Assembly (NCBI GenBank): GCA_046728115.1
Contig: JBKPDW010000196.1
Location: 1-8,203, forward strand
Length of the DNA: 8,203 nt
DNA from: CAVSWN01 sp046728115
GTDB taxonomy: Bacteria > Acidobacteriota > Vicinamibacteria > Vicinamibacterales > CAVVIG01
Reading direction: 5' to 3'
Under the pieces are notes generated by a model, which was given only the letters and a program-made list of their open reading frames with translations, was not told the origin of the DNA and did no database searches. Positions 1 to 6,792 of this stretch are shown piece by piece (the stretch's first letter is position 1; each line of letters begins with the position of its first letter). The translations under genes were made by a program, and so were the position numbers.

Positions 1-159
1 ACAGTTCAACGACACTCCCACGATCTCGACCGCCAAATCTCCACAGGCGCCAGGAACGGTCTGCCCATCGTTCACAGAGTGGCGATTAATGTGACCATCC
101 TTCGAATCGGTGATAACTGCTTGAGGTTCGGTCAGACGGAATGTCTTATGCTGATCAAT
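1..159 (-). other. Open reading frame continuing past the sulfotransferase stop (partial, runs off left edge)
   Basis: After the TAG at 162-160, the sulfotransferase frame has no further stop to the window edge, giving 53 sense codons. The product begins IDQHKTFRL and ends VEIVGVSLNC, with ordinary mixed composition and no low-complexity runs. There is no ATG in it; possible starts are GTG at 75-73 or TTG at 36-34, neither with a convincing Shine-Dalgarno sequence. It could be a C-terminal part reached by readthrough or cut off by a nonsense mutation, the start region of another gene, or chance. At about 48-50% GC, 53 open codons arise by chance perhaps one time in ten. I recognise no family. 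Confidence 0.25.
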
Positions 160-912
160 CTATTCCACAAGCAGATTTCTCTTTTGCCGGAAGAACGCGT
201 TTCTGGCACATTCGTAAAACTCCAAGTCGACCTCATTCAATGCGTCGAGTCTTTTCAATTGTTCCTGGCTCAGATTGCCACGGAATTGGCGGTCCTTGGT
301 AACGTTTTCCCTTGGAATGTTGACGATGGGAGGAAACCCGAACCGAAGGCAACAGAAATCAACCGAATCAGAAAACATCTCATAGAGGCCAACGAAGTCA
401 AATCGACCAAGGTGTTCCATTGCTTTCTTGAGAAGTTCGGCTCCAGACAGATTGCAAACCGCTGGATCCAAATAAGCAAAAATCTTGGCTTGATGATTGC
501 AGAAAAAGGAAGTAATCTCCGGATCTTCAGAATCGGCAAATTCATCGAGCGATAACGGGTGGGTTTTTTTCACAACAGAAAGATTGCTTGTCGGAACGTT
601 GTTTTGAAAATAGTAATAATGGGACAGGATCCTGTCGATAGGGTGGCGAACCATCGTGATATATCGACGGTCGGCATGGAAATGACTACCGAAGAGATGC
701 GGGAAATGACCGCCGATCAGGGCGTAGCGTGCAAAGTATGTTCGTGGACGACTCATATTGCTGTCAGTGACCCAGAACACACGGGACGGTCCCAAAACAT
801 CTTCAAAAACACGACACATGGAAGTACCGCCGCATTTCATCACATGATGAAATAGATACTTCTGATGCGCCCTTACGTTGTCCGTGGAGATCTCGACTGG
901 CAAGGAATCCAT
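160..912 (-). CDS. PAPS-dependent sulfotransferase (Sulfotransfer_2-like), 250 aa
   Basis: Predicted to transfer sulfate from PAPS to a hydroxyl, probably on a sugar or polysaccharide. From the ATG at 912, the 5'-phosphosulfate loop is HHVMKCGGTSM at residues 22-32 (Lys26, Gly28-Gly29, Thr30-Ser31). The 3'-phosphate site is MVRHPIDRILSHYYYF around residues 87-102 (Arg89, Ser97). The GGHFP segment and the spacing match the heparan-sulfate 2-O/uronyl type, and about 250 aa is a full catalytic domain. There is no signal peptide or membrane segment. An upstream TTG at 933 would add seven residues, but the ATG is preferred: AGGG lies about 10 nt before it and nothing lies before the TTG. Two counted 80-base samples gave 42-44% GC, against 68% in the next gene, so recent transfer is likely. 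The acceptor is unknown; similar genes often sit in surface-polysaccharide loci, but none is visible here. Confidence 0.85.
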   Translation of the reverse strand: MDSLPVEISTDNVRAHQKYLFHHVMKCGGTSMCRVFEDVLGPSRVFWVTDSNMSRPRTYFARYALIGGHFPHLFGSHFHADRRYITMVRHPIDRILSHYYYFQNNVPTSNLSVVKKTHPLSLDEFADSEDPEITSFFCNHQAKIFAYLDPAVCNLSGAELLKKAMEHLGRFDFVGLYEMFSDSVDFCCLRFGFPPIVNIPRENVTKDRQFRGNLSQEQLKRLDALNEVDLEFYECARNAFFRQKRNLLVE

Positions 913-994
913 TTGCTTGCGGCCCTGCGGCAAATGAACATTAATACAGAGAGATAAGAAATGCCTCAGGGCGAAGATTCCTCGTCAGCAAGGT

Positions 995-1014
995 ATAAAG
1001 GGCGACACCTTTAT
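995..1014. repeat. 7-bp hairpin at the composition boundary
   Basis: ATAAAGG (995-1001) pairs perfectly with CCTTTAT (1008-1014) across a 6-nt loop. It sits where GC content changes, about 80 nt upstream of the sulfotransferase start on the minus strand. It has no U-tract on either strand. It may be an operator, a leader hairpin or a remnant of the insertion junction. Confidence 0.35.
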
Positions 1015-1115
1015 GCGGGCGTCTCGCGGTCAGCGTGCCGGATCCCACCAACCCGTCGCGCGCCTGCTCTCCTATTTTCAAAACCGAGGGCGCCCCTGTG
1101 GTGATGCGTGACTTT

Positions 1116-1133
1116 GACCCGAGCTATCGGGTC
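1116..1133. repeat. 7-bp hairpin with 4-nt loop
   Basis: GACCCGA (1116-1122) pairs perfectly with TCGGGTC (1127-1133) around the loop GCTA. It lies 160 nt past the stop codon of the M20-like gene on the minus strand. The stem is strong but no T-run follows on either strand, so a terminator role is only possible. Confidence 0.35.
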
Positions 1134-1248
1134 CGTCCGGGGCTGGGCTTCTGGAGGACGAGAACGGTTCGCGGTGGCTGCGCTCGCCTATTACCACATA
1201 CCCGCGCGGCCCTTCGAGGGGTACGACAGCCCTGAGATCCGACGCCCG

Positions 1249-1268
1249 TGACGGCGGTTGTGCCGTCA
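1249..1268 (-). terminator. Possible terminator hairpin after the M20-like gene
   Basis: TGACGGC (1249-1255) pairs perfectly with GCCGTCA (1262-1268) around a 6-nt loop. On the minus strand the hairpin begins about 25 nt after the TAG of the M20-like gene, a typical terminator position. No U-tract follows, so it may only protect the mRNA 3' end or act with Rho. Confidence 0.4.
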
Positions 1269-1292
1269 AAGGTGTATGTGCGCCTGTTCGGC

Positions 1293-2807
1293 CTATGCGA
1301 GCGAGTACAACAGGTCTACGTACGATTTCACGGCGCCGTCCATGCCGGCGACCTTCGGATTGGCAGACTCGATCAGAAAATACTCGTCCGGCGCGTGGGC
1401 GCCGTCGCCATGTCCGAGGCCGAATATCCCGGCCGGCAGCTTCAGCGGCGCGCCCGTGAACGTGACGCCCGGCCACGAACCCGCTATTCGTGGCCACAGC
1501 AGCGGATCGATGCTGGCCTTCTGATACGTCGCCACCATCGCTTTGACGAGCCGCGAGTCCGCGGGCGTCTCCGTCGGATCGTAGCCGCCGGTCATGTTCA
1601 CTTCGACGTCGCCGAAGCCATGCTTCGCGAGATGCGTCTTGATCAACTCGAGCGTCTCCTTGGCCGTCATGTCGGGAACGAGCCGCACATCGATCTTCGC
1701 CACCGCGCGATGCGGCAGGATCGTTTTTCCACCGGGACCTGTGTAGCCGCCGACCAGGCCCTCGATGTTGATGGTGGGCTGCGACACGAGCCGGACGAGC
1801 GAGTCGTGCCACGACTCGTCGCCGTACCAGCGCGACACGCCTAATGCCTTCCTGGCCATCGTCTCGTCGCGCCGGGGAATTGACGTCTCGAGAATCTCGC
1901 GCTGCTGCCGCGTGAGCGGACGCACCTTGTCGAAGAATCCGTCGACCGCCGGTGTGTGGCCATCTGCCTTGACGAGCGTATTGAGCGCCTGCACCAGGTG
2001 CCACGCCGGGCTGTCCACCTGCGCTTCATAGCTCGAATGGATGTCCTGCTTCGGACCTCTCCCCCATTTCTCGCCGGATGACACGATCTCTAGCTCGATC
2101 ACGCCTTTGGCACCCAGGTTGACCTCGACCGATCCGTCGAGCGCCTGACTCCCGAGCGGAATGATGATGCCAACGGATTTGCGCAGCGCGGCCTCGACGT
2201 CGGGCTTGAAGACGATGTCCTTGAAGTTCGGCGACCCGATTTCTTCCTCGCCTTCGCAGACGAGCACGAGATTCACCGGCAGTTTGCGGCCGGCAGCCTT
2301 GAACGCGCGAAGGGCCGCCAGGCACGCCACCTGCGGCCCTTTCGTGTTCGTGGCGCCGCGGCCGATCATGATCTTTCCGACGCCGGGCCGGTCCACGATG
2401 CGTCCTTCGAGCGGCGGCGAGCTCCATTCGGACGCGTCAAACTGCTTGACGTCGTACATGAAGTAGAGCGCCAGCGTCGTCGCCGCGCCGGCGTCGAGCG
2501 TCGCGAAGACGCCCGGCTTTCCTGCCGTCTGGATCACTTCCACGCGGGCGAACCCGGCCTCCCGTGCGAGCCGCGCCATGTAGTCGGCGCCCTGCGGGTA
2601 ATTCCGGTTCTCGGCCGCGATCGACGGCAGGGCAATCCACTCGCGAAGCATCTGCACCGTCGCCTCATGCTGCCGCGCGATTTCGGCGACGACCGCCTCC
2701 TGGTCCGTCGCGGCGAAGAGCTTGACCGGTCCAGCCACCATGAGTGTGGCGGCCCCGGCGACACTCGTGTGGAGAAAGTCCCGGCGGGTCAGGGTGTGTG
2801 CGTCCAT
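1293..2807 (-). CDS. Tat-exported M20-family (zinc carboxypeptidase/dipeptidase-like) protein with altered metal site, 504 aa
   Basis: M20-family fold, related to dipeptidases, acetylornithine deacetylase and CPG2-type carboxypeptidases. The ATG at 2807 places a Tat signal at the N-terminus: TRRDFL at residues 7-12, a hydrophobic stretch at 16-28 and likely cleavage near residues 32-33, so the protein is probably exported folded. Conserved features are Asp119 of the HxD motif, the GRGAT/KGP loop (149-158), the Glu pair in CEGEEEIGS (188-189), the dimer-domain His257-Ser, VRLVPD (374-379) and the last metal His471 in GAHAPDEY. Three usual ligands differ: His of HxD is Met117, Asp of GRGxxD is Asn154, and the Asp expected near 217-218 is Pro/Leu. 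It may be a one-metal enzyme, a different hydrolase or a non-catalytic binder. A TTG at 2888 would bury the Tat motif and was rejected. GGAGG lies 15 nt before the ATG, which is long. The fold is sure; the substrate and activity are not. Confidence 0.85.
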   Translation of the reverse strand: MDAHTLTRRDFLHTSVAGAATLMVAGPVKLFAATDQEAVVAEIARQHEATVQMLREWIALPSIAAENRNYPQGADYMARLAREAGFARVEVIQTAGKPGVFATLDAGAATTLALYFMYDVKQFDASEWSSPPLEGRIVDRPGVGKIMIGRGATNTKGPQVACLAALRAFKAAGRKLPVNLVLVCEGEEEIGSPNFKDIVFKPDVEAALRKSVGIIIPLGSQALDGSVEVNLGAKGVIELEIVSSGEKWGRGPKQDIHSSYEAQVDSPAWHLVQALNTLVKADGHTPAVDGFFDKVRPLTRQQREILETSIPRRDETMARKALGVSRWYGDESWHDSLVRLVSQPTINIEGLVGGYTGPGGKTILPHRAVAKIDVRLVPDMTAKETLELIKTHLAKHGFGDVEVNMTGGYDPTETPADSRLVKAMVATYQKASIDPLLWPRIAGSWPGVTFTGAPLKLPAGIFGLGHGDGAHAPDEYFLIESANPKVAGMDGAVKSYVDLLYSLA

Positions 2808-3123
2808 AGCGCGGACATCATGCCTCCGATCGCCGTGTAACGCCAGAGTTCGAGTCCAAGGCCGAATGAACCGTGCGGACCGTGACAACCGGCCGACACA
2901 CGCGTTCTTCGCATCGCCCGAAACGGCCCCTCACGGCGCGCCAGTGCCGTTTGGCGCTCGGTGGTTCATTTCAGAAACAGTGGCTCGAATGCGCAGACAA
3001 CCGAGCGTTCGCGGTCCTCGATTGAGGCGTCCTTCAACGCCGAGCACATTCCTGTGCTCGCCGCCTTTGCTCCCGGCAGAATCTTCGCTCGCTCGGACCA
3101 GCGTGCGAGCAGCACATTCAGGT
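2808..3123. other. Intergenic region between kinase and M20-like genes
   Basis: No gene is supported here. It holds the 3' hairpin of the kinase transcript (3041-3060) and the leader of the M20-like gene, including GGAGG at 2823-2827. A minus-strand frame ending at 2966 overlaps the kinase gene and lacks any recognisable motif. I found no clear -35/-10 pair for the M20-like gene, so its transcript may come from the kinase operon or from a promoter not recognisable by eye. Confidence 0.5.
3041..3060 (-). terminator. 8-bp hairpin with GGAA tetraloop after the kinase gene
   Basis: CGAGCACA (3041-3048) and TGTGCTCG (3053-3060) pair perfectly. On the minus-strand transcript the loop is GGAA, a GNRA tetraloop, and the hairpin starts 63 nt after the kinase stop. 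No U-tract follows. It may terminate transcription, or protect or process the mRNA between the kinase and the M20-like gene. Confidence 0.45.
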
Positions 3124-6021
3124 TCAGTGAATCGACGCGCGGCGTTTCAGCTCCTCGGTCCAGTTCTGGAGGAGGGCGATCTCCGTTGCCGGCGCTTCGG
3201 ACGGGCCTGGCTCGATCATGATGAATCGCTGCCCATCCGGCGTCACATCGTAATTCCACATCAGATAGTGACCTTTGAAGAGGACGCGCGGAGTTCCCGC
3301 CTTGAACGTCGACCCCGTCTGGATCGGAACCGCGGTCATGGCTTCGTTGGCGGGATCCCAGTAAAACAGCTCACGGCCGCGCGGATTCCATACCGGCACG
3401 ATGCCGCCGGCCGTCGAGATCTGCCATCTGGCGGCAAGATCCGGGAACGAGCGGACGTAAACTTCTTCGCGGCCCGAATCATCGGAGTCGTACGCCAGCC
3501 AGCGGCCATCGGGTGAGAATCTGGGATCCAATGCACTGAACTGGGTTGCAATCAGCGGCCGCACCGAGCTCTCGGATCCGAACGTGAGGAGCGAGAGAGA
3601 TTGTCCGCGGTCAACTTGATCGTGAAAGACGAAAAACCTGCCGTCTGGCGACCAGGCGCCGTCGTCTCCCTGGTGGTAGGAACTTTGGGTCAGGCGCTCG
3701 GCAGCATCACCGGCGTCCGGCGTCTGCCAGTAAAGGTTGTACGCCCCGGCGCGATCGGAGAAGAAGGTGATGCGTTTGCCGTTCGGCGTCCACGCCGATA
3801 CGCGATTGTCCCAGGCCGACGTGAGCGGTGTCAGCGTGCGTCTCGCAAGATCGTACAGCCACATTCGATCGGTCGCCGACGTCGTCGTCAGCGCCAGCTG
3901 CTGTCCGTTCGGTGAGATGTACACGCTCAAGAAGTCGCGACGGGCATCCACCAACACCTGGGCGTTGCCCTGACGGTCCACCGACATCACGCGGCGATCT
4001 CTGCCGCGCAAACCGCCGCGAACGTATGCGAGCAGCCCATCGCTGGCAAATCCGAACCCGGCATATCCGTTGAGGTCGGACGCGCTCACGCCTTCGAGCA
4101 CCGGCGTCGCCTCGCCGGTGATTTCCAGGCGCTGCACATCGAAGGGCGCGGCGAACAGCGACGCACCGCGGGAATAGATCAAGTGGCCGGTCGCCGAGTA
4201 CCTCGGGTTCATCCCGCCGTCGAGCAGAATCTTCTGTCGTCCTGTGTCGAGCGATACCACGGCGATCCGTGCGTCATCGAACGACGTCATATCAGACGAG
4301 ATGATATTGAAGAGTACTGCCTTCCCGTTCGGAAGAAAGTTTGGATAGCGATGGCTCTTTTCCCTGTTTGCTGGATTCAGCGTCGTCACGCTCGTCGGCG
4401 TGCCACCGGAGGCCGCAACCCTCGAGAGACCCGTATTGTGCATGTCGGTGAAGACGATGATGTCGTCGGCGCCCCAGGTCGCCCCGTACGGGTCGGACGC
4501 GCGGCAGATGACTTGTGGCGCACCGCCAGCGATGCCGACTTTTTTCAGCGCGCCGTTCGCGAAAAACGCGACCCATCGGCTGTCCGGAGAGAACACCGCC
4601 CCGGTGGTTCCTTCGGTGGCGGACACGAGCTTCCATTCGAATTCATCGAGAGCCCGAAGGTACAGCTTGCCATTGGCGACATAGGCCAAATGTGTCCCGT
4701 CAGGTGAAACGGCGAAGCCCTGATGGATCAGCGGGCCGGCTGCCGGAGTTGCGACACTCGATCGCGTGACGTGAAGCACGGGCGCGGACGTTGGGGGCCC
4801 CGCGCGGCTCCAGAGGGCCGCACCGACAAGACTGCCGACGAGGACGCCACCCGCGGCGACGAACGCGGCGGTCCGCGTCGTGATCATCGTTGTCGACACA
4901 CGTTTCGCACCTATCGATGGATCGAGATTGGCGACCCACCGCAGTTCGTGCGCAGCGTCGCCGGCAGACTGCCACCGCGCGTCCGGCTCCTTGGCCAGAC
5001 AGGCGTCCACGAGATGCGCAAGCGGCGGCGGCGTCTCCGGCAGAACAGTCAAGAGCGACGGCGGCTGGCTGTGGAGGATGGCAGCGATCACGCTCGCGGA
5101 CGCTTCGCCCTTGAAAGGCCTCGTCCCGGTCGCCATCTCGTAGACGACCGCACCGAAGGCGAACAGGTCCGTGCGCTCGTCCACTTCGTGGCCGTTGAGC
5201 TGTTCGGGCGCCATGTAATGCAGAGTGCCGAGGATGACACCCGCTTTAGTGAGACCCTCCGGCGCGCTACTCCGCCTACGAGGTTCGGCGTTGGTGCCTC
5301 CGGCCCCAACCGACCGCCAGGCGGCCAAGCCGAAGTCAATCAACTTCACACCCGACTTCGTCAGAAAGATGTTGCCGGGTTTGAGATCGCGGTGAATGAC
5401 TCCGCGGCGATGCGCGTGATCGAGCGCCTCGGCGATCTCGATCGCGTAGCGGAGCAGCTGCTCGAGCGGCAGCTGGCCTTTTGCCAGGCGAGCCGCCAGC
5501 GTTTCGCCATCGAGGTACTGCATGACGAGGAACCGGAGATCCCGGTCCTGTCCCACGTCGTACAACGCACCGATGTGTGGATGGTCGAGGCTGGCGATCG
5601 CTCGGGCTTCGCGTTCGAATCGTCGATAGCGTTCAGGGTTGGCGGCCAGATGCGACGGGAGCACCTTGATCGCCACCATTCGATCCAGCCGTGTGTCTCG
5701 TGCCTGGTAGACGTCGCCCATTCCGCCTGCGCCGAGCATCCTCTGGATCTCGAAGACGCCGAGCCGGTCGCCTGGCCGCAGGACGTCGTCAGGTGAGGCC
5801 GGCAGATGACTGTCTGCCAGAGCATTCAGCAACTCGTTTGCAGGGTATTCCGCAAAACTACCGACCTGGTCGTGCACCGCCAACAGCGATTCGACTTCCG
5901 TCTGCAGAGCCCGATCGCCCTGGCATGCCTCGCGCAGATAGGCCGGCCGATCCTCGCGCGGTCGTTCGAGGACGTCCTGAAACAAACTCTTGATGCGCTC
6001 CCAGCGTGCGCTGTCGATCAT
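3124..6021 (-). CDS. Membrane Ser/Thr protein kinase with C-terminal WD40-like (PD40/TolB) propeller, 965 aa
   Basis: Residues 1-80 form a helical region typical of this class (MIDSARWERIKSLFQDVLER). A complete Hanks-type kinase domain spans about 90-362: Gly-rich loop GAGGMGDVY (97-105), Lys119 in VAIK, catalytic loop HRDLKPGN (Asp212, Asn217), DFG (229-231), APE (271-273) and a late Arg349. All key residues are present, so it should be active. One membrane helix at about 384-405 follows. The rest is a beta-propeller with repeated SPDG-type blades (FSPDSRWVAFF, WTPNGKRITFF, WSPDGRFFVF, FSPDGRWLAY), expected outside the cytoplasmic membrane as a sensor. The ATG at 6021 overlaps the sigma-factor TGA as ATGA. 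An ATG at 6084 lies deep inside the sigma gene and was rejected. The likely role is to sense an envelope signal and phosphorylate the partner sigma factor or other targets. The ligand is unknown. Confidence 0.93.
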   Translation of the reverse strand: MIDSARWERIKSLFQDVLERPREDRPAYLREACQGDRALQTEVESLLAVHDQVGSFAEYPANELLNALADSHLPASPDDVLRPGDRLGVFEIQRMLGAGGMGDVYQARDTRLDRMVAIKVLPSHLAANPERYRRFEREARAIASLDHPHIGALYDVGQDRDLRFLVMQYLDGETLAARLAKGQLPLEQLLRYAIEIAEALDHAHRRGVIHRDLKPGNIFLTKSGVKLIDFGLAAWRSVGAGGTNAEPRRRSSAPEGLTKAGVILGTLHYMAPEQLNGHEVDERTDLFAFGAVVYEMATGTRPFKGEASASVIAAILHSQPPSLLTVLPETPPPLAHLVDACLAKEPDARWQSAGDAAHELRWVANLDPSIGAKRVSTTMITTRTAAFVAAGGVLVGSLVGAALWSRAGPPTSAPVLHVTRSSVATPAAGPLIHQGFAVSPDGTHLAYVANGKLYLRALDEFEWKLVSATEGTTGAVFSPDSRWVAFFANGALKKVGIAGGAPQVICRASDPYGATWGADDIIVFTDMHNTGLSRVAASGGTPTSVTTLNPANREKSHRYPNFLPNGKAVLFNIISSDMTSFDDARIAVVSLDTGRQKILLDGGMNPRYSATGHLIYSRGASLFAAPFDVQRLEITGEATPVLEGVSASDLNGYAGFGFASDGLLAYVRGGLRGRDRRVMSVDRQGNAQVLVDARRDFLSVYISPNGQQLALTTTSATDRMWLYDLARRTLTPLTSAWDNRVSAWTPNGKRITFFSDRAGAYNLYWQTPDAGDAAERLTQSSYHQGDDGAWSPDGRFFVFHDQVDRGQSLSLLTFGSESSVRPLIATQFSALDPRFSPDGRWLAYDSDDSGREEVYVRSFPDLAARWQISTAGGIVPVWNPRGRELFYWDPANEAMTAVPIQTGSTFKAGTPRVLFKGHYLMWNYDVTPDGQRFIMIEPGPSEAPATEIALLQNWTEELKRRASIH

Positions 6022-6602
6022 TGGCCGTTTCGCTCTGTTCCGACCGTCATGCGGCGATACAGCCAGGTCCGTGCGGTCTGCCATTCGCGCGTGACCGTCG
6101 CGCGTGAGATCGAGAGGACCTCGCCCACTTCGCGTTCCGATAATCCACCGAAGTAACGGAGCTCAACGATGCGTCCGAGTCGCGCGTCGAGCGCCGTGAG
6201 ATCGGTCAAGGCTTGATCGAGAGCCAGCAGCGTCAAGCTTCGCGGCTCGGTCGCGCCGACCCGGTCGTCGAAGACGACACGCACCGCCCCGACAGGCCGC
6301 TTCGCGCGCTTGCGTCCCCGTGCGTGATCGACAAGGATGCGCCGCATCATTTGCGCGGCCACGGCGAAGAAGTGTGCGCGGTTGTGCCACGCGACGCGAT
6401 CCTGACGGACGAGGCGGAGATATACCTCGTGCACCAGCGCCGTCGGTTGGAGCGTGTGATTCGTGCGCTCGCCGCGCATGTACGCCGCGGCGCGCCGGCG
6501 CAGCTCAGCGTAGACGAGCGGCAAGAAGTCGTCGCGCGCATCGAGGTCGCCCTGGCCCCAGTCGTGAAGAAGGCGGCCGACTGCAGTGGATTGGTCCGTC
6601 AC
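6018..6602 (-). CDS. ECF-type RNA polymerase sigma factor (Sigma70_ECF/TIGR02999-like), 194 aa
   Basis: Directs RNA polymerase to a regulon-specific promoter. Region 2 spans about 25-95 and contains the characteristic HTLQPTALVHEVYLRL (49-64) and the NRAHFFAVAAQMMRRILVDHAR segment (74-95). Region 4 has the helix-turn-helix at about 154-185 (LSEREVGEVLSISRATVTREW). This type is common in Acidobacteriota and Planctomycetes and is typically encoded next to Ser/Thr kinases instead of an anti-sigma factor. No anti-sigma gene is seen here, so phosphorylation by the coupled kinase is the probable control. The start is GTG at 6602, the only plausible start after an in-frame TAA just upstream; GGTGG gives weak ribosome pairing. 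The stop overlaps the kinase start by 4 nt (ATGA), implying translational coupling. Confidence 0.92.
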   Translation of the reverse strand: MTDQSTAVGRLLHDWGQGDLDARDDFLPLVYAELRRRAAAYMRGERTNHTLQPTALVHEVYLRLVRQDRVAWHNRAHFFAVAAQMMRRILVDHARGRKRAKRPVGAVRVVFDDRVGATEPRSLTLLALDQALTDLTALDARLGRIVELRYFGGLSEREVGEVLSISRATVTREWQTARTWLYRRMTVGTERNGQ

Positions 6603-6634
6603 GCACCACCAGCCGTGGCTGATCTCGCATGCTT

Positions 6635-6664
6635 CTTATAGACCCCGCCGCCTCAGCCCGTCAA
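6635..6664 (-). promoter_or_regulatory. Sigma70-type promoter of the sigma factor-kinase operon
   Basis: On the minus strand TTGACG (6664-6659) and TATAAG (6640-6635) each match the consensus at five of six positions with an 18-nt spacer. Transcription would start near 6628, giving a leader of about 26 nt to the GTG at 6602. The match to the housekeeping consensus suggests basal expression rather than autoregulation alone. Confidence 0.6.
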
Positions 6665-6665
6665 T

Positions 6666-6681
6666 TGCGGCTCTAACCGCA
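6666..6681. promoter_or_regulatory. Inverted repeat beside the -35 box (possible operator)
   Basis: TGCGG (6666-6670) and CCGCA (6677-6681) form a perfect 5-bp inverted repeat with a 6-nt gap, one base upstream of the -35 box of the sigma-factor promoter. This is the right place for an activator site. The arms are short, so chance is quite possible in this GC-rich DNA. Confidence 0.25.
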
Positions 6682-6792
6682 CGACAGCCGATCCAGCCGA
6701 GCGATGCCCGATACGCATGAGGCAGTTCGACGCGTCATGTCGCGTTCTGCCCGGTGCGCACGGCTTGACCGAGCGCGCCAGGGAGGCGTGCC

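Larger units (their letters stand above)
913..1292. other. Intergenic region with composition boundary
   Basis: No convincing gene lies between the M20-like gene and the sulfotransferase gene, both on the minus strand. Base composition changes from AT-richer to about 65% GC near 1015. Three short hairpins are present and listed separately. I see no tRNA, direct-repeat attachment site or insertion-sequence end at the boundary, and no convincing sigma70 promoter for the sulfotransferase gene. Confidence 0.6.

Noticed and set aside
79..555. Plus-strand open frame of 158 codons at the left end
   Set aside because: It lies antisense to the sulfotransferase gene, whose PAPS-binding motifs are clear, and has no recognisable motif of its own.
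910..933. TTG at 933 as the sulfotransferase start
   Set aside because: There is no Shine-Dalgarno sequence before it, while the ATG at 912 has AGGG upstream and the added seven residues carry no domain.
1030..1292. Search for a tRNA or attachment site at the edge of the AT-rich block
   Set aside because: A GGTTCG-like string is present near 1165, but no cloverleaf or flanking direct repeats could be formed.
1078..2004. Long minus-strand frame of 308 codons
   Set aside because: It is arginine-, alanine- and glycine-rich and overlaps the M20-like gene in another frame, as expected for shadow frames in GC-rich DNA.
2805..2888. TTG at 2888 as the start of the M20-like gene
   Set aside because: It would place 27 residues before the Tat twin-arginine motif, which belongs near the N-terminus.
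2966..3259. Minus-strand frame of 97 codons spanning the kinase 3' end
   Set aside because: Its last 43 or so codons look mildly protein-like, but the start lies inside the kinase gene, there is no ribosome-binding site or known motif, and the kinase C-terminus is already complete.
4723..5796. Plus-strand frame of 357 codons
   Set aside because: It is antisense to the kinase domain, which has every canonical motif; its composition is arginine-rich and unstructured.
6019..6084. ATG at 6084 as the kinase start
   Set aside because: It lies within the sigma-factor region encoding the C-terminal helix-turn-helix; the ATGA overlap and the conserved N-terminal sequence support 6021.
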